NCBI RefSeq assembly: GCF_000518205.1
Contig: NZ_JADD01000019.1
Coordinates: forward strand, 1 to 49,802
Reading direction: 5' to 3'
Length of the DNA: 49,802 bases
From: Hutsoniella sourekii ATCC 700629
GTDB lineage: Bacteria > Bacillota > Bacilli > Lactobacillales > Aerococcaceae
Shown here: in pieces, positions 23,536 through 31,964 of the stretch
Numbering within the stretch: the first letter of the stretch is position 1
Layout of the letters: every line of letters starts with the position of its first letter
Made by a program: the position numbers and the translations under genes
Notes under the pieces: generated by a model
What the model saw: the letters and a program-made list of their open reading frames with translations, nothing else
The model's database searches: none
What the model was told of the DNA's origin: nothing

Positions 23536-23565
23536 TTGACCCTATAGTAATGTAAGCGCTATAAT
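23536..23565 (+). promoter_or_regulatory. brnQ promoter overlapped by a candidate cre (CcpA) site
   Basis: TTGACC (23536-23541), 18-bp spacer, TATAAT (23560-23565). TGTAAGCGCTATAA at 23551-23564 fits the catabolite-responsive element consensus TGWAANCGNTNWCA at all but one position and covers the -10, so CcpA binding should repress brnQ when a preferred sugar is available. Confidence 0.65.
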
Positions 23566-23591
23566 AAAAGAAAAAGAAAAGAGGCCTAATT

Positions 23592-24923
23592 ATGCTTAAA
23601 TCGCCCAGGTGGAAGGATACAGTCGTAGTCGGATTCACGCTATTTGCAACTTTCTTCGGTGCTGGCAATTTAGTTTTTCCTCCTTATATGGGAGTCCAAG
23701 TTGGTGACCAGTGGTTATGGACGAGTTTAGGTCTGTTTATTACAGGCATCATTATTTGCATATTATCAATGGTAGCAATTGTAAAAGGCGGGGGATCCAT
23801 CAAACGGGTTACTCAAGCTATTCATCCAAATTTTTATAAATGGTTTAATGGTTTAACTATGTATCTTATTGCTCTTTTGATATTGATCCCAAGAACCGGG
23901 GCGACTACCCATGAGGTGGGGGTGCGCTTCTTATGGCCTCAAGTGCCTACTTGGCTAACTTTGATTATCTTTTTTACGATCGTCTTTTTCTTAACGGTCG
24001 ATAAACAGGGAGTTGTTGATAAAATCGGAGGTATTTTAACCCCGGTGCTGATTATTATTGTCGGTATTATTTTGGTCAAGGGTGTAAGTCAGCCCATTTC
24101 CGACCAGATGATGTACCAACCTGTGGATTATCCTTTCCAATGGGGCTTTGTTGAAGGGTATCAAATGGGCGATTTGATCACTGGTCTTTTATTTTCAAGT
24201 ATCATGATTCAAACCATTCAGCAAAAAGGATACACGCCTAAAGCGGGTCTTCGCTTAACTTATCAAGCATCCATGATTGCAACGATCTTGTTAATGGTTA
24301 TCTATGGGGGCCTTCTATATATAGGTGCCACTGCTTCAACCATTTATCCTCCTGATATTGAACGCACCCAATTACTAAGTTTGTTAGTTAATCAATTACT
24401 AGGTAAATATGGTCAGTTTGGCTTGTCATTAGCTGTCACTTTGGCTTGTCTGACCACTGCTACGGGACTACTAACATCAGTTTGTGATTTTACGGTTGAG
24501 CTTTTAGATCACAAAGTCAAATATCAAAGAATTGTTCTATTGGCTTGTATATTTTGTGTGATTCAAGGATCTATCGGGGTTGAGGCAATCATTCATTTTA
24601 GTAGTCCCTTATTCGCTTTAGCTTATCCTTTAGGGATACTGATAACGATCATGGGTTTATGGGGCCCTTACCTCATTAATGACGGCGTCTGTAAAGGGGC
24701 CGTGGTCTCCACTTTTATTTTTACTTGCTTTCAAGCTGTGTATCAGTTTTTACCTAAGGATCAGTTATTGACTACTTATTTGAGCCGTCTTCCTTTCATT
24801 GAATCCAATTTTGCCTGGCTAGTCTTTGCCTTGTTAGGTGGACTAGTAGGAGGCGTCTGCTGGAGTCTTAGATGGGGAAAGCAACAAGGTTATATCCAAT
24901 TGATGCGACAAGAAGAAATTTAA
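23592..24923 (+). CDS. brnQ: Branched-chain amino-acid:cation symporter (LIVCS family)
   Basis: 443 residues with about twelve membrane helices. The family signature FTLFATFFGAGNLVFPPYMG is near residue 15, followed by LIPRTGATTHEVGVRF, LTVDKQGVVDKIGGILTP and the LTTATGLLTSVCDF segment. It imports Leu, Ile and Val with Na+ or H+. GAGG precedes the ATG at 23592. It has its own promoter with a cre-like site and is followed by a palindromic terminator. It occupies the place before rpsP where ffh often lies in Firmicutes. Confidence 0.96.
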   Translation: MLKSPRWKDTVVVGFTLFATFFGAGNLVFPPYMGVQVGDQWLWTSLGLFITGIIICILSMVAIVKGGGSIKRVTQAIHPNFYKWFNGLTMYLIALLILIPRTGATTHEVGVRFLWPQVPTWLTLIIFFTIVFFLTVDKQGVVDKIGGILTPVLIIIVGIILVKGVSQPISDQMMYQPVDYPFQWGFVEGYQMGDLITGLLFSSIMIQTIQQKGYTPKAGLRLTYQASMIATILLMVIYGGLLYIGATASTIYPPDIERTQLLSLLVNQLLGKYGQFGLSLAVTLACLTTATGLLTSVCDFTVELLDHKVKYQRIVLLACIFCVIQGSIGVEAIIHFSSPLFALAYPLGILITIMGLWGPYLINDGVCKGAVVSTFIFTCFQAVYQFLPKDQLLTTYLSRLPFIESNFAWLVFALLGGLVGGVCWSLRWGKQQGYIQLMRQEEI

Positions 24924-24945
24924 GAAAACGTTTTCTTGTTTTTTT
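24922..24945 (+). terminator. Palindrome plus T7 after brnQ
   Basis: AAGAAAACGTTTTCTT (24922-24937) is a perfect 16-bp palindrome, starting within the brnQ stop codon and followed by G and T7. As RNA it makes a weak hairpin typical of A-tail/U-tail terminators. The sequence is also close to a cre site (GAAAACGTTTTC core), so a regulatory role is possible. Confidence 0.55.
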
Positions 24946-24951
24946 CATTAA

Positions 24952-24997
24952 CTGTAAAGGAAAAAACCTTTACAGACTAAATTTTATCTGTTAATAT
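24952..24997 (+). promoter_or_regulatory. rpsP promoter with inverted repeat over the -35
   Basis: TTTACA (24969-24974), 17-bp spacer, TAATAT (24992-24997). The -35 is inside the right arm of a perfect inverted repeat CTGTAAAGG-A6-CCTTTACAG (24952-24975), which may be an operator or part of the brnQ terminator region. Confidence 0.55.
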
Positions 24998-25040
24998 ACG
25001 TAACTGTAATCAAAAATAATAAATATTTGGAGGTGCCTTA

Positions 25041-25313
25041 ATGGCAGTTAAAATTCGTATGAAACGTTCAGGCGCTAAGAAGCGTCCTTTCTACCGTATT
25101 GTAGTAGCAGATGCACGTGCACCACGTGATGGTACAATTATCGAGCAAGTGGGAACATATAACCCAATCGCTGAACCTAAAGAGTTAGTGATCGATGAAG
25201 AATTAGCTCTTAAATGGTTAGGCCAAGGAGCTCAACCATCTGATACTGTTCGTAATCTATTCTCTAGCCAAGGAATTATGCAAAAACATCACGAAGCTAA
25301 GTATAATAAATAA
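25041..25313 (+). CDS. rpsP: 30S ribosomal protein S16
   Basis: 90 residues, full length. The start [23 protein letters not shown] is the S16 signature (cited here as [20 protein letters not shown]), followed by [15 protein letters not shown] and [16 protein letters not shown]16 binds 16S rRNA early in 30S assembly. GGAGG precedes the ATG. It begins the ribosome/tRNA maturation cluster rpsP-khpA-rimM-trmD-rplS. Confidence 0.98.
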   Translation: MAVKIRMKRSGAKKRPFYRIVVADARAPRDGTIIEQVGTYNPIAEPKELVIDEELALKWLGQGAQPSDTVRNLFSSQGIMQKHHEAKYNK

Positions 25314-25341
25314 TTTTAGGATTATTTAAAAGGGTGATTTC

Positions 25342-25587
25342 ATGCCAGACATTAAAGCTTTAATTACGGAAATGGTTCTTCCACTCATTGAGTTTCCTGA
25401 TGACTTTAATATTCAGTCTGTTGAAGGAGACGAGTTTATGGAGTATCATCTAGACCTCAATCCTGAAGATATCGGACGAGTCATTGGTCGCAAAGGGCGC
25501 GTTATTCGAGCCATTAGAACCATTGTATATAGTATTCGTCCTCGAGGACAAAAGCGGTCTAGAATCATCGTTAATGATGCAAAGTAG
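25342..25587 (+). CDS. khpA: KH-domain RNA-binding protein KhpA (YlqC)
   Basis: 81 residues, one KH domain with the GRVIGRKGRVIRAIRTIV loop (GxxG = GRKG). In streptococci and lactobacilli KhpA forms a complex with KhpB (Jag/EloR) and influences cell elongation and division through RNA binding. It follows rpsP by 28 bp. A terminator lies directly after it, separating it from rimM. Confidence 0.95.
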   Translation: MPDIKALITEMVLPLIEFPDDFNIQSVEGDEFMEYHLDLNPEDIGRVIGRKGRVIRAIRTIVYSIRPRGQKRSRIIVNDAK

Positions 25588-25592
25588 CTATA

Positions 25593-25624
25593 AGTCCAGG
25601 ACTTCGGTTCTGGCTTTTTTTATT
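25593..25624 (+). terminator. Terminator between khpA and rimM
   Basis: AG(T)CCAGGAC and GTTCTGGCT pair around a TTCG loop, followed by T7. It is a good intrinsic terminator placed inside a gene cluster that is often one operon; read-through or a separate rimM promoter is implied. Confidence 0.82.
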
Positions 25625-25646
25625 GTAATTAGTGAAGGAGTTAATC

Positions 25647-26174
25647 ATGAATCATATTCGGATAGCTAGAGTTGTCAATACCTTCGGAATTCGTGGAGAA
25701 CTAAGATTATTAGCAGATACCGACTTTCCAGAGCAACGGTTTGAACCGGGAGCAAGTGTCTATTTGATTAAAGACGGGCTTCCTGATCAGAAGCTGACAG
25801 TTGAACAAGCCAGAGCCAATAAAGGTCATTATATTATCAGTTTTCAAGAAATTGATAATATCAATCAAGTAGAATCCTATAAGGGTGGCTATTTGACCAT
25901 TGATTCAGATCAACAGGAAGAACTGGCTGAAGGGGATTATTATTACCATCAAATCATTGGATTAAAGGTCTATACGGATGAGGAAGAATTATTAGGTACT
26001 ATTAAAGACATCCTCGAGTTAGGATCTAATGATGTCTGGGTAGTTAAAAGTCATAAGCCTGGACGCAAAGACATTTTACTACCATTTATTGATGATGTTA
26101 TTAAGGATGTAGACCTTGAAGTTGGTAAGGTTCAAGTTGAGCTAATGGAAGGTTTGATAGATGATGAAAATTGA
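25647..26174 (+). CDS. rimM: 16S rRNA processing protein RimM
   Basis: 175 residues from the ATG at 25647 (AAGGAG 6 bases upstream). The N-terminal domain has RIARVVNTFGIRGELRLL; the PRC-barrel begins near YYYHQIIGLKVYTDEEELLG and contains SNDVWVV and DILLPFIDDVIK. It assists 30S head maturation with S19. The stop overlaps the trmD start by 14 bases, so the two are translationally coupled. Confidence 0.97.
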   Translation: MNHIRIARVVNTFGIRGELRLLADTDFPEQRFEPGASVYLIKDGLPDQKLTVEQARANKGHYIISFQEIDNINQVESYKGGYLTIDSDQQEELAEGDYYYHQIIGLKVYTDEEELLGTIKDILELGSNDVWVVKSHKPGRKDILLPFIDDVIKDVDLEVGKVQVELMEGLIDDEN

Positions 26175-26895
26175 TGTCCTGACCTTATTTCCAGAGATGT
26201 TTGAGCCGATGAATCACTCAATTATGAAGCTGGCTCAAAATGAAGGACACTTAAAGTTAAACCTACATAACTTTAGAGACAAGGCCGTCAATAAGCATGG
26301 CCATGTCGATGACTATCCCTACGGTGGGGGTGCTGGTATGTTGCTTCGCGTGGAGCCAATTGTGGAAACTTTGGAAACGATAGCTATGGATGATCAGACC
26401 CGAATTATTTTGTTGGACCCAGCTGGTCAGCGATTTGATCAAGCTACCGCTCAAAAATGGTCCCAGGATGACCATTTAGTTTTTATTTGCGGTCATTACG
26501 AAGGGTTTGACCACCGAGTGCGCCAATTCATTACTGATGAAGTCTCATTGGGGGATTATGTTTTGACCAATGGGGAACTAGCGACGATGGTGATGATTGA
26601 TGCCACGGTTCGCTTACTTCCTCAAGTGGTTGGTAATGAGGAGTCCATCATTGAAGAATCACACCAGGCAGGCCTTCTAGAGCATCCTCAATTTACGCGC
26701 CCTCGCAGTTATCGGGGCCTAGAGGTGCCGGAGACTTTACTATCGGGCAATCACGCCTTGATTGATCAATGGCGCCAAAAAGAAAGTCTAAGAAGAACCT
26801 ATTTAAATCGACCGGATCTCTTAGCAAATAAGAAGCTTAAAGCCGATCAAAAACAATTGCTAGAAGAAATTATTCAAGAAGAAAAAGATAAATAA
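26161..26895 (+). CDS. trmD: tRNA (guanine(37)-N1)-methyltransferase
   Basis: 244 residues. SPOUT-class knot enzyme using SAM, with DDYPYGGGAGMLLRVEP, FICGHYEGFDHRV and SLGDYVLTNGELA as the conserved trefoil-knot motifs. It methylates G37 next to the anticodon and prevents +1 frameshifts. It starts inside rimM; ATG 26161 or the adjacent ATG 26164 may be used. Downstream, rplS has its own promoter. Confidence 0.98.
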   Translation: MMKIDVLTLFPEMFEPMNHSIMKLAQNEGHLKLNLHNFRDKAVNKHGHVDDYPYGGGAGMLLRVEPIVETLETIAMDDQTRIILLDPAGQRFDQATAQKWSQDDHLVFICGHYEGFDHRVRQFITDEVSLGDYVLTNGELATMVMIDATVRLLPQVVGNEESIIEESHQAGLLEHPQFTRPRSYRGLEVPETLLSGNHALIDQWRQKESLRRTYLNRPDLLANKKLKADQKQLLEEIIQEEKDK

Positions 26896-26907
26896 GGAAA
26901 TTTATCC

Positions 26908-26935
26908 TTTACAAAGTCTTGAATTCTTGTATAAT
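26908..26935 (+). promoter_or_regulatory. rplS promoter
   Basis: TTTACA (26908-26913), 16-bp spacer, TATAAT (26930-26935), start of transcription near 26942. It makes rplS at least partly independent of trmD. Confidence 0.75.
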
Positions 26936-26941
26936 AGTACG

Positions 26942-27010
26942 AGTGGAGTCATCCACAAGCAGAGATATTCCGCTGGTAACTGTGTTATTATGAATGTCTA
27001 TCGGAAGGAG
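26942..27010 (+). ncRNA. Ribosomal protein L19 leader
   Basis: The leader between the rplS promoter and its start folds into three small hairpins: GTGGA-GTCA-TCCAC (26943-26956), AGC..GA/TC.GCT (26958-26974) and TAAC-TGT-GTTA (26977-26987). TTCCG in the second hairpin (26968-26972) is complementary to CGGAA (27002-27006) at the Shine-Dalgarno GGAAGGAG, so an alternative fold would hide the ribosome binding site. This fits an autoregulatory L19 leader as known in Bacillota. The match to that family is from memory and position, not from a covariance search. Confidence 0.6.
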
Positions 27011-27017
27011 AAAAAAT

Positions 27018-27374
27018 ATGAGTATTAATCCATTAATCGAAAAGATTTCATCAGCACAATTACGTGATGATATTCCAGAATTTCGTGCCGGTGATAATGT
27101 ACGTGTTCACGCCTTGATCGTTGAAGGTGAACGTGAACGTGTTCAAATCTTCGAAGGTTTAGTTATCAAACGTCGTGGACATGGAATTAGTGAAACTTAT
27201 ACTGTTCGTAAAATTTCTAACGGTGTAGGTGTTGAACGTACATTCCCTGTGCATTCACCACGTGTTGCTAAGCTTGAAGTTATTCGTCGTGGTAAAGTAC
27301 GTCGCGCTAAATTATACTACATCCGTGATCGTCACGGACGTGCTGCACGTATCAAAGAATTACAAAGATTCTAA
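27018..27374 (+). CDS. rplS: 50S ribosomal protein L19
   Basis: 118 residues from the ATG at 27018 (GGAAGGAG 7 bases upstream); an upstream in-frame start at 26994 would fall in the leader RNA and is rejected. Motifs: [20 protein letters not shown], the conserved VKIKEGxR-like core read here as [22 protein letters not shown] in parts ([12 protein letters not shown]), and [33 protein letters not shown] at the C-terminus. L19 lies at the 30S-50S interface. A strong terminator follows. Confidence 0.98.
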   Translation: MSINPLIEKISSAQLRDDIPEFRAGDNVRVHALIVEGERERVQIFEGLVIKRRGHGISETYTVRKISNGVGVERTFPVHSPRVAKLEVIRRGKVRRAKLYYIRDRHGRAARIKELQRF

Positions 27375-27383
27375 GAATCTTCA

Positions 27384-27412
27384 ACTCCCTCTTAGTGAGG
27401 GAGTTTTTTTTA
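27384..27412 (+). terminator. rplS terminator
   Basis: ACTCCCTC and GAGGGAGT form an 8-bp stem with a short TTAGT loop, followed by T8. Confidence 0.92.
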
Positions 27413-27513
27413 TTTGTATTTATCTAGTAACAGTCAGCATTTATTAATCGTTTTTAATTAGGGGATCATTCATGTTATACTCAAGGTGGTAAAATATTGA
27501 ATGAGGTGAAAGC

Positions 27514-27930
27514 ATGTCAATAAATAAAAACTTTGAAAAATTGCTGAAAGAAAAAGGAGTTCCCTATAACTATCAAACAATTGAAGACGGCCATCACTTA
27601 TACCGGATGACCTACAAAATTGCTGAGGACCGTCATGTGGTAGTTGAAGTTATTGTTCAGGAATCTGACACACAATACTGTGACGCGCAAATTATCTACC
27701 GCCAAATTCATTATGTAAAAGATCGGTCCAAGGAGTTGGATATCTTACAAGAAATAAACCGCTTAAATGAAGCGACCACTGGTTACTATAATTTATTTCT
27801 AGCTGGAGACGGTGAGGTTATCCTGCGCTCTTTACTAAGAACTGGCCAAGACCCAGAACCACTCTATCAAACTATTATCGTCGGTTCGGCCATTGCTAAG
27901 CAAGTGATCCCGAAATTTTCAAATCAATAA
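27514..27930 (+). CDS. Small cytosolic protein with a YbjN-like pattern, function unknown
   Basis: 138 residues with no signal peptide or membrane helix. The order of a strand-rich N-terminus (RMTYKIAEDRHVVVEVIVQE), LQEINRLNEATTGYYNLFLAGDGEVILR in the middle (cited as LQEINRLNEAT) and a C-terminal helix with TIIVGSAIAKQVIPKF resembles the YbjN / type-III-secretion-chaperone-like fold, in which LN pairs and an acidic turn precede a long strand. This is pattern recognition only. AGGTGAAAG precedes the start. It is monocistronic between rplS and a bidirectional terminator. Confidence 0.7.
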   Translation: MSINKNFEKLLKEKGVPYNYQTIEDGHHLYRMTYKIAEDRHVVVEVIVQESDTQYCDAQIIYRQIHYVKDRSKELDILQEINRLNEATTGYYNLFLAGDGEVILRSLLRTGQDPEPLYQTIIVGSAIAKQVIPKFSNQ

Positions 27931-27936
27931 GTAAAA

Positions 27937-27972
27937 AACAACCTCATTTCACAAAAGTGAAATGGGGTTGTT
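27937..27972. terminator. Bidirectional terminator between the YbjN-like gene and the DAACS symporter
   Basis: AACAACCTCATTTCAC and GTGAAATGGGGTTGTT form a 16-bp stem (one G-U) with an AAAA loop. A6 flanks it on the left, giving U6 on the minus strand. Confidence 0.85.
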
Positions 27973-27981
27973 CTAAAATAA

Positions 27982-29181
27982 TTAAGCTTTGTTTTTGGCG
28001 ATGTATTGATGGTAGACCTTATCAACAAAAAGGGCAATAGCATTATCACCAGAGATATTGGCTGCTGTTCCAAAACTATCTTGGGTAATGTAAAGTGAAA
28101 TCATAAGTTGCTGCATGCTTTCAGCTACAATTCCAACCATTGGTAGAAATGGTAAGGCAGACATGATCGCACCACCTGGTGCTCCGGGGGCTGCAACCAT
28201 AGCAATTCCAAGCATTAAAATAAAGCTTAAAATCATGCTAAAAGGGTGGGGCATATCATACATTAACAAGATCGCTGTTGCACATGAAGTGATCGTGATC
28301 ATTGAACCAGCTAAGTGGATGGTCGCACATAGGGGAACAACAAAGTTTCTGATTTGTTCTGAGACACCATTCTTCTCAGCTACTGAGACATTAACTGGGA
28401 TCGTGGCAGCAGAAGATTGGGTTCCAACCGCTGTCATATAGCCGGGAACTTGATTTTTGATTAATGTCCAAGGGTTCTTGCCAGCATAAAGACCGAAAAC
28501 TAAAAACATTAGACCAATATATATTAAATGGAGGCAAATAACTACTAAGAAAACCTTCCAAAACACAGATAAGATAGCGAATACTTCACCTGTGTAGGAA
28601 AGGTTGGCGAAATTACCAAAAATATAAACGGGAAGTAGAGGAATAATTGCTGTGTTCAAGACAGCGATAATAATTTGCTCAAAGTCTTCAAAAATCTCAA
28701 ACAGAGCTTGTCCTCTACCTTGACCAAGTAACCAAGAAATACCAAGTCCCATAACAAAAGCAAATACAATGGCTGAAGTCACATCGATCATTGGCTCTAA
28801 AGGTAGGGAGAACAGGGGTTTAATGCCTTCTTTTGCAGAAGTTATCTGACTGACTAGTTCAGAAGAGATAAAGTGGGGGAAGAGGTTGGTTGCAACTGCG
28901 TAAGCAAAGCAACCAGCGATTAAAGTTGAAATATATGAGGTAATCGCTGTGACCCCTAAAAGAGCTCCGGCCCCATCTGACAATTCAGCAATTCCTTTAA
29001 CGACAAAGGCAATGATCATCAATGGAATAATAAAGTTTAGAAAACTTGCAAATAAGCTAGAAAAAGTGACAAATATTTCCAAAATAAATGCGGGTAAAAA
29101 ATTGAGCTGTCCAACAAAAATACCGAGTATAATGCCTATTAAGAGTTTAGGAACTAGTCCTAAACCTTTTTTTTGATTCAA
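27982..29181 (-). CDS. Dicarboxylate/amino-acid:cation symporter (DAACS family)
   Basis: 399 residues, eight helices plus two re-entrant loops. Diagnostic motifs are GTQSSAATIPVNV (first re-entrant loop, SSxxTxP), TIHLAGSMITITSC, GAPGGAIM (second loop) and TAANISGDNAIALFVDK on the last helix, which carries the substrate- and Na+-binding Asp/Asn. It imports glutamate, serine/threonine or C4-dicarboxylates; SSAATIP with a relatively short protein is more like SstT/YhcL-type amino-acid carriers, but this is not decisive. The start is a TTG (29181) with AAAGGAAG 8 bases upstream; no ATG is available. Upstream on the same strand is an inverted repeat AAACTCT/AGAGTTT (29212-29237). Confidence 0.93.
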   Translation of the reverse strand: MNQKKGLGLVPKLLIGIILGIFVGQLNFLPAFILEIFVTFSSLFASFLNFIIPLMIIAFVVKGIAELSDGAGALLGVTAITSYISTLIAGCFAYAVATNLFPHFISSELVSQITSAKEGIKPLFSLPLEPMIDVTSAIVFAFVMGLGISWLLGQGRGQALFEIFEDFEQIIIAVLNTAIIPLLPVYIFGNFANLSYTGEVFAILSVFWKVFLVVICLHLIYIGLMFLVFGLYAGKNPWTLIKNQVPGYMTAVGTQSSAATIPVNVSVAEKNGVSEQIRNFVVPLCATIHLAGSMITITSCATAILLMYDMPHPFSMILSFILMLGIAMVAAPGAPGGAIMSALPFLPMVGIVAESMQQLMISLYITQDSFGTAANISGDNAIALFVDKVYHQYIAKNKA

Positions 29182-29325
29182 ATTAATCTTCCTTTCAGTG
29201 AGTAATACCTAAACTCTACTAATTTTTGAAGAGTTTGTAAATAGAATAAAGGGAAATATATCAAATTAATGAAAAAATAATAATAAACATGAATTTACTG
29301 AGATAAAAACTAATCAAAAACTAAT

Positions 29326-29352
29326 AAAAAGCCTCCATCTTGAATGGAGGCT
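29326..29352 (-). terminator. Terminator of the recU-pbp1A operon
   Basis: AAGCCTCCAT and ATGGAGGCTT pair in a perfect 10-bp stem with a 5-base loop, followed on the minus strand by TTTTTATT. Confidence 0.88.
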
Positions 29353-29388
29353 TGGGATGAACAAGTGATCATCAAATGTAGTAAATAT

Positions 29389-31947
29389 TTACTCGCCAGG
29401 AGGCGGGGTGAGGGTATCCCCGTTTAGAGCTTGACGATTGGGATCAAAGCCTTCAGGTGTTGTCTCGGTTGCCGGAGTTGACTCACCGGTCTGCGTAGCA
29501 GGGGGGGTTGGGCTTAGATTTTCTCCGCCAGCTGAGCTATCAACACTAGTTTGACTTTCATCCACACTGCTCGTTTCTTCAATGCTTTCAGATTCGGGTA
29601 CGGTTGGATTAGTAGGGATCCGGTAGGAGAGATCGACTGCTAGAGTAACATTTCTCATCTCTCGTGTTCTTCCGTCACGAATGACTCTTAGTTGGAGGGC
29701 ATAGCTTCCGGATGAATTCACTGGAATTTGAATATAATTACCCGTTCCTGTATAAATAATGGTTCCGTTTAAAGAGAGCTCATATTTATCATCCCGATTA
29801 TCTTGTGCCCAAGTAGCCAAGATGGATTGACTGGCTGGATCAAATTGAGCGGTAAATTTGTCGCTTGTCTCCGATCCATTGGCTCTTTCTTTGGGTTCGG
29901 TTCCCTTGATAAATAATTCTTGAGAGATTAGCTTAGCTGGTGTTTGTGGACTAGTTAGCTTGATAGGATCAGTGTACTTTTGGATTTCAACTTGACGGAC
30001 ACTATCAGGCTTGGTCCAATCCCTGTTCGGCAGATCTCTCATAAGATAGACCATCATTTCTCTGTAAATTTCTTGTGGGAGACGAGTTTCTTCAAGACTC
30101 AAATAATTTCCAGCTTCCATCGGGTTATCATAACCAACCCAAGTAGCCATGGCGTAAGCTAGAGTGTAGCCAGCATACCAACCATCAGGTGCGGCATAAT
30201 CTCCTTCACCAAGCCCATGAACCGCCAATTGTTCCTTAGTATAATTGGTTGTTCCAGTTTTTCCAGCTTGATAGAGGCCATCAATTTCGGCCTTACTCGC
30301 AAAGTTTCCAGGAACTTCTTTTAATATATCGGTTAGCATGTAGGCTGTTGAGTCCTTCATTGCCTGACGTTCTACTTGATCAAAGATTTCTTCAGTCCCA
30401 CTGGCTGTAATCACTTTGTTTACCGCTCTTGGTTGGCGGTAATGACCATAGTTCGAAAGGGTAGCATAGGCAGCTGATAATTGAATCGGGGTCATTTCTC
30501 CACCAATAGCATTGGATTCCACCAATTCGCGCTGGTTGTCGTTCAAAATGGTTATATCCATTTTCTGTAAAAAGGCATAAGCATTATCTAAACCTACCTC
30601 TTGTAGAACTTTAAGAGCAGGAATGTTTCTGGATCCTGATAAGGCTTCACGGTAAGTCTGGTTACCTAGATATTCAAAATCATAATTGTAAATTTCGCTA
30701 CCATCGCTGTATTCATAGGCTTCATCAATGACTAAGGATCCAGTCGACTTATCTAGATATTCAATAGCCGGCCCATAAGCAGATAGGGGTTTGATCGTGG
30801 AGCCAACACTTCGATTTAAGGTGGCTGCTCGGTTGAGTCCCATAAAAATTTCCTGCTTACGACCCCCAATCACTGCCACTAAATCGCCGGAATCAACATC
30901 AATTACCGATGAAGCTACCTGCATTTGGTTATTGGGAAATTCAATTTGCTGACTGTTATTAACTAAATCAAACAATTTCTTCTGAGCTTGGAAATCCATA
31001 TTGGTAAAGACTTCTACCCCATCGGTGTAAATATTGATATTTAACTTCTCTTGCACTTCTTTGGCGACGACATCCAAGTAAGCATCAATCACTAAATCCG
31101 TCTCAGTAATCGTTGATTCCGTTAATGGGACAAGCATCTCTTCGACTGGTATCTGGACAGCTTCATGGTGCTCGCTTTCAGTAATGAGTTGGCGTTCAAG
31201 CATAACATCTAAGACGAGATCTCTTCTAGCTTGCGCTTCTTCAGGATAAGCATAAGGATCATACTGGCTAGGTGCTTGTGGAATCCCAGCAAGGAGAGCA
31301 GCTTCAGCAATCGTAACATCTTGAATATCCTTACCGAAAAATGTTTCGGCAGCAGCTTTTGCGCCATAAACATTATTCGAATAAAAGAGTTTATTCAAGT
31401 AGTAAGTCAAGATTTGGTCCTTGTCTAATTCTTGTTCTAATTGTAAGGCTAACCACGCTTCTTGGGACTTACGCTCTAAGGTTTGATCTTGGAAATCTGT
31501 CGAAAAGACAGAGAGCTTAACTAACTGCTGAGTAATTGTAGAGCCACCTTGGGCAATCTGTCCGGCCCGTAAATTTGCAATTAAAGCTCCTAAAATCCGG
31601 ATCGGATCCACACCGTTATGATCATAAAAACGGGCATCTTCAATTGCTAAGACAGCATTTCTGAGATTATCAGGAATTTCTCCTTCTTCCATCGGTTCGC
31701 TACGTTGGTTACCGAGTTCCTTTATTAATTCCCCCGATTGGTCATAAATCTTACTAGTCACCTGAGATTGAAGATCAAGTGTGGTCAATTCGGGTGACCT
31801 GGCTGCAAAGTAACCAAAGACAGCTGCACCTCCGATAACCCCTAGAAAGAATAATGAGATAATGATCGTTAATAACCACTTTAATAGTTGGCGTGGTTGA
31901 TTATTCTTTTGGTATTTTTGACGCTCGACGCGACTTCCAGTAATCAT
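29389..31947 (-). CDS. Class A penicillin-binding protein 1A
   Basis: 852 residues from the ATG at 31947. One N-terminal transmembrane helix (LLTIIISLFFLGVIGGAAVF). A GT51 glycosyltransferase domain with EDARFYDHNGVDPIRI (catalytic Glu) and GGSTITQQLVK follows. Then the transpeptidase domain: S-x-x-K in GSTIKPLSAY, the SxN-region SGSRN, and AGKTGTTNY. The C-terminus holds a beta-sandwich-like segment and a low-complexity tail rich in Ser, Glu, Thr and Pro (about 65 residues). The enzyme polymerises and cross-links peptidoglycan. It follows recU, a pairing conserved in many Firmicutes; the AAGGAG site lies in the end of recU. The tail ends in a Pro-rich TPPPGE. Confidence 0.96.
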   Translation of the reverse strand: MITGSRVERQKYQKNNQPRQLLKWLLTIIISLFFLGVIGGAAVFGYFAARSPELTTLDLQSQVTSKIYDQSGELIKELGNQRSEPMEEGEIPDNLRNAVLAIEDARFYDHNGVDPIRILGALIANLRAGQIAQGGSTITQQLVKLSVFSTDFQDQTLERKSQEAWLALQLEQELDKDQILTYYLNKLFYSNNVYGAKAAAETFFGKDIQDVTIAEAALLAGIPQAPSQYDPYAYPEEAQARRDLVLDVMLERQLITESEHHEAVQIPVEEMLVPLTESTITETDLVIDAYLDVVAKEVQEKLNINIYTDGVEVFTNMDFQAQKKLFDLVNNSQQIEFPNNQMQVASSVIDVDSGDLVAVIGGRKQEIFMGLNRAATLNRSVGSTIKPLSAYGPAIEYLDKSTGSLVIDEAYEYSDGSEIYNYDFEYLGNQTYREALSGSRNIPALKVLQEVGLDNAYAFLQKMDITILNDNQRELVESNAIGGEMTPIQLSAAYATLSNYGHYRQPRAVNKVITASGTEEIFDQVERQAMKDSTAYMLTDILKEVPGNFASKAEIDGLYQAGKTGTTNYTKEQLAVHGLGEGDYAAPDGWYAGYTLAYAMATWVGYDNPMEAGNYLSLEETRLPQEIYREMMVYLMRDLPNRDWTKPDSVRQVEIQKYTDPIKLTSPQTPAKLISQELFIKGTEPKERANGSETSDKFTAQFDPASQSILATWAQDNRDDKYELSLNGTIIYTGTGNYIQIPVNSSGSYALQLRVIRDGRTREMRNVTLAVDLSYRIPTNPTVPESESIEETSSVDESQTSVDSSAGGENLSPTPPATQTGESTPATETTPEGFDPNRQALNGDTLTPPPGE

Positions 31948-31964
31948 ATAAGGTAGGGCTCCTT

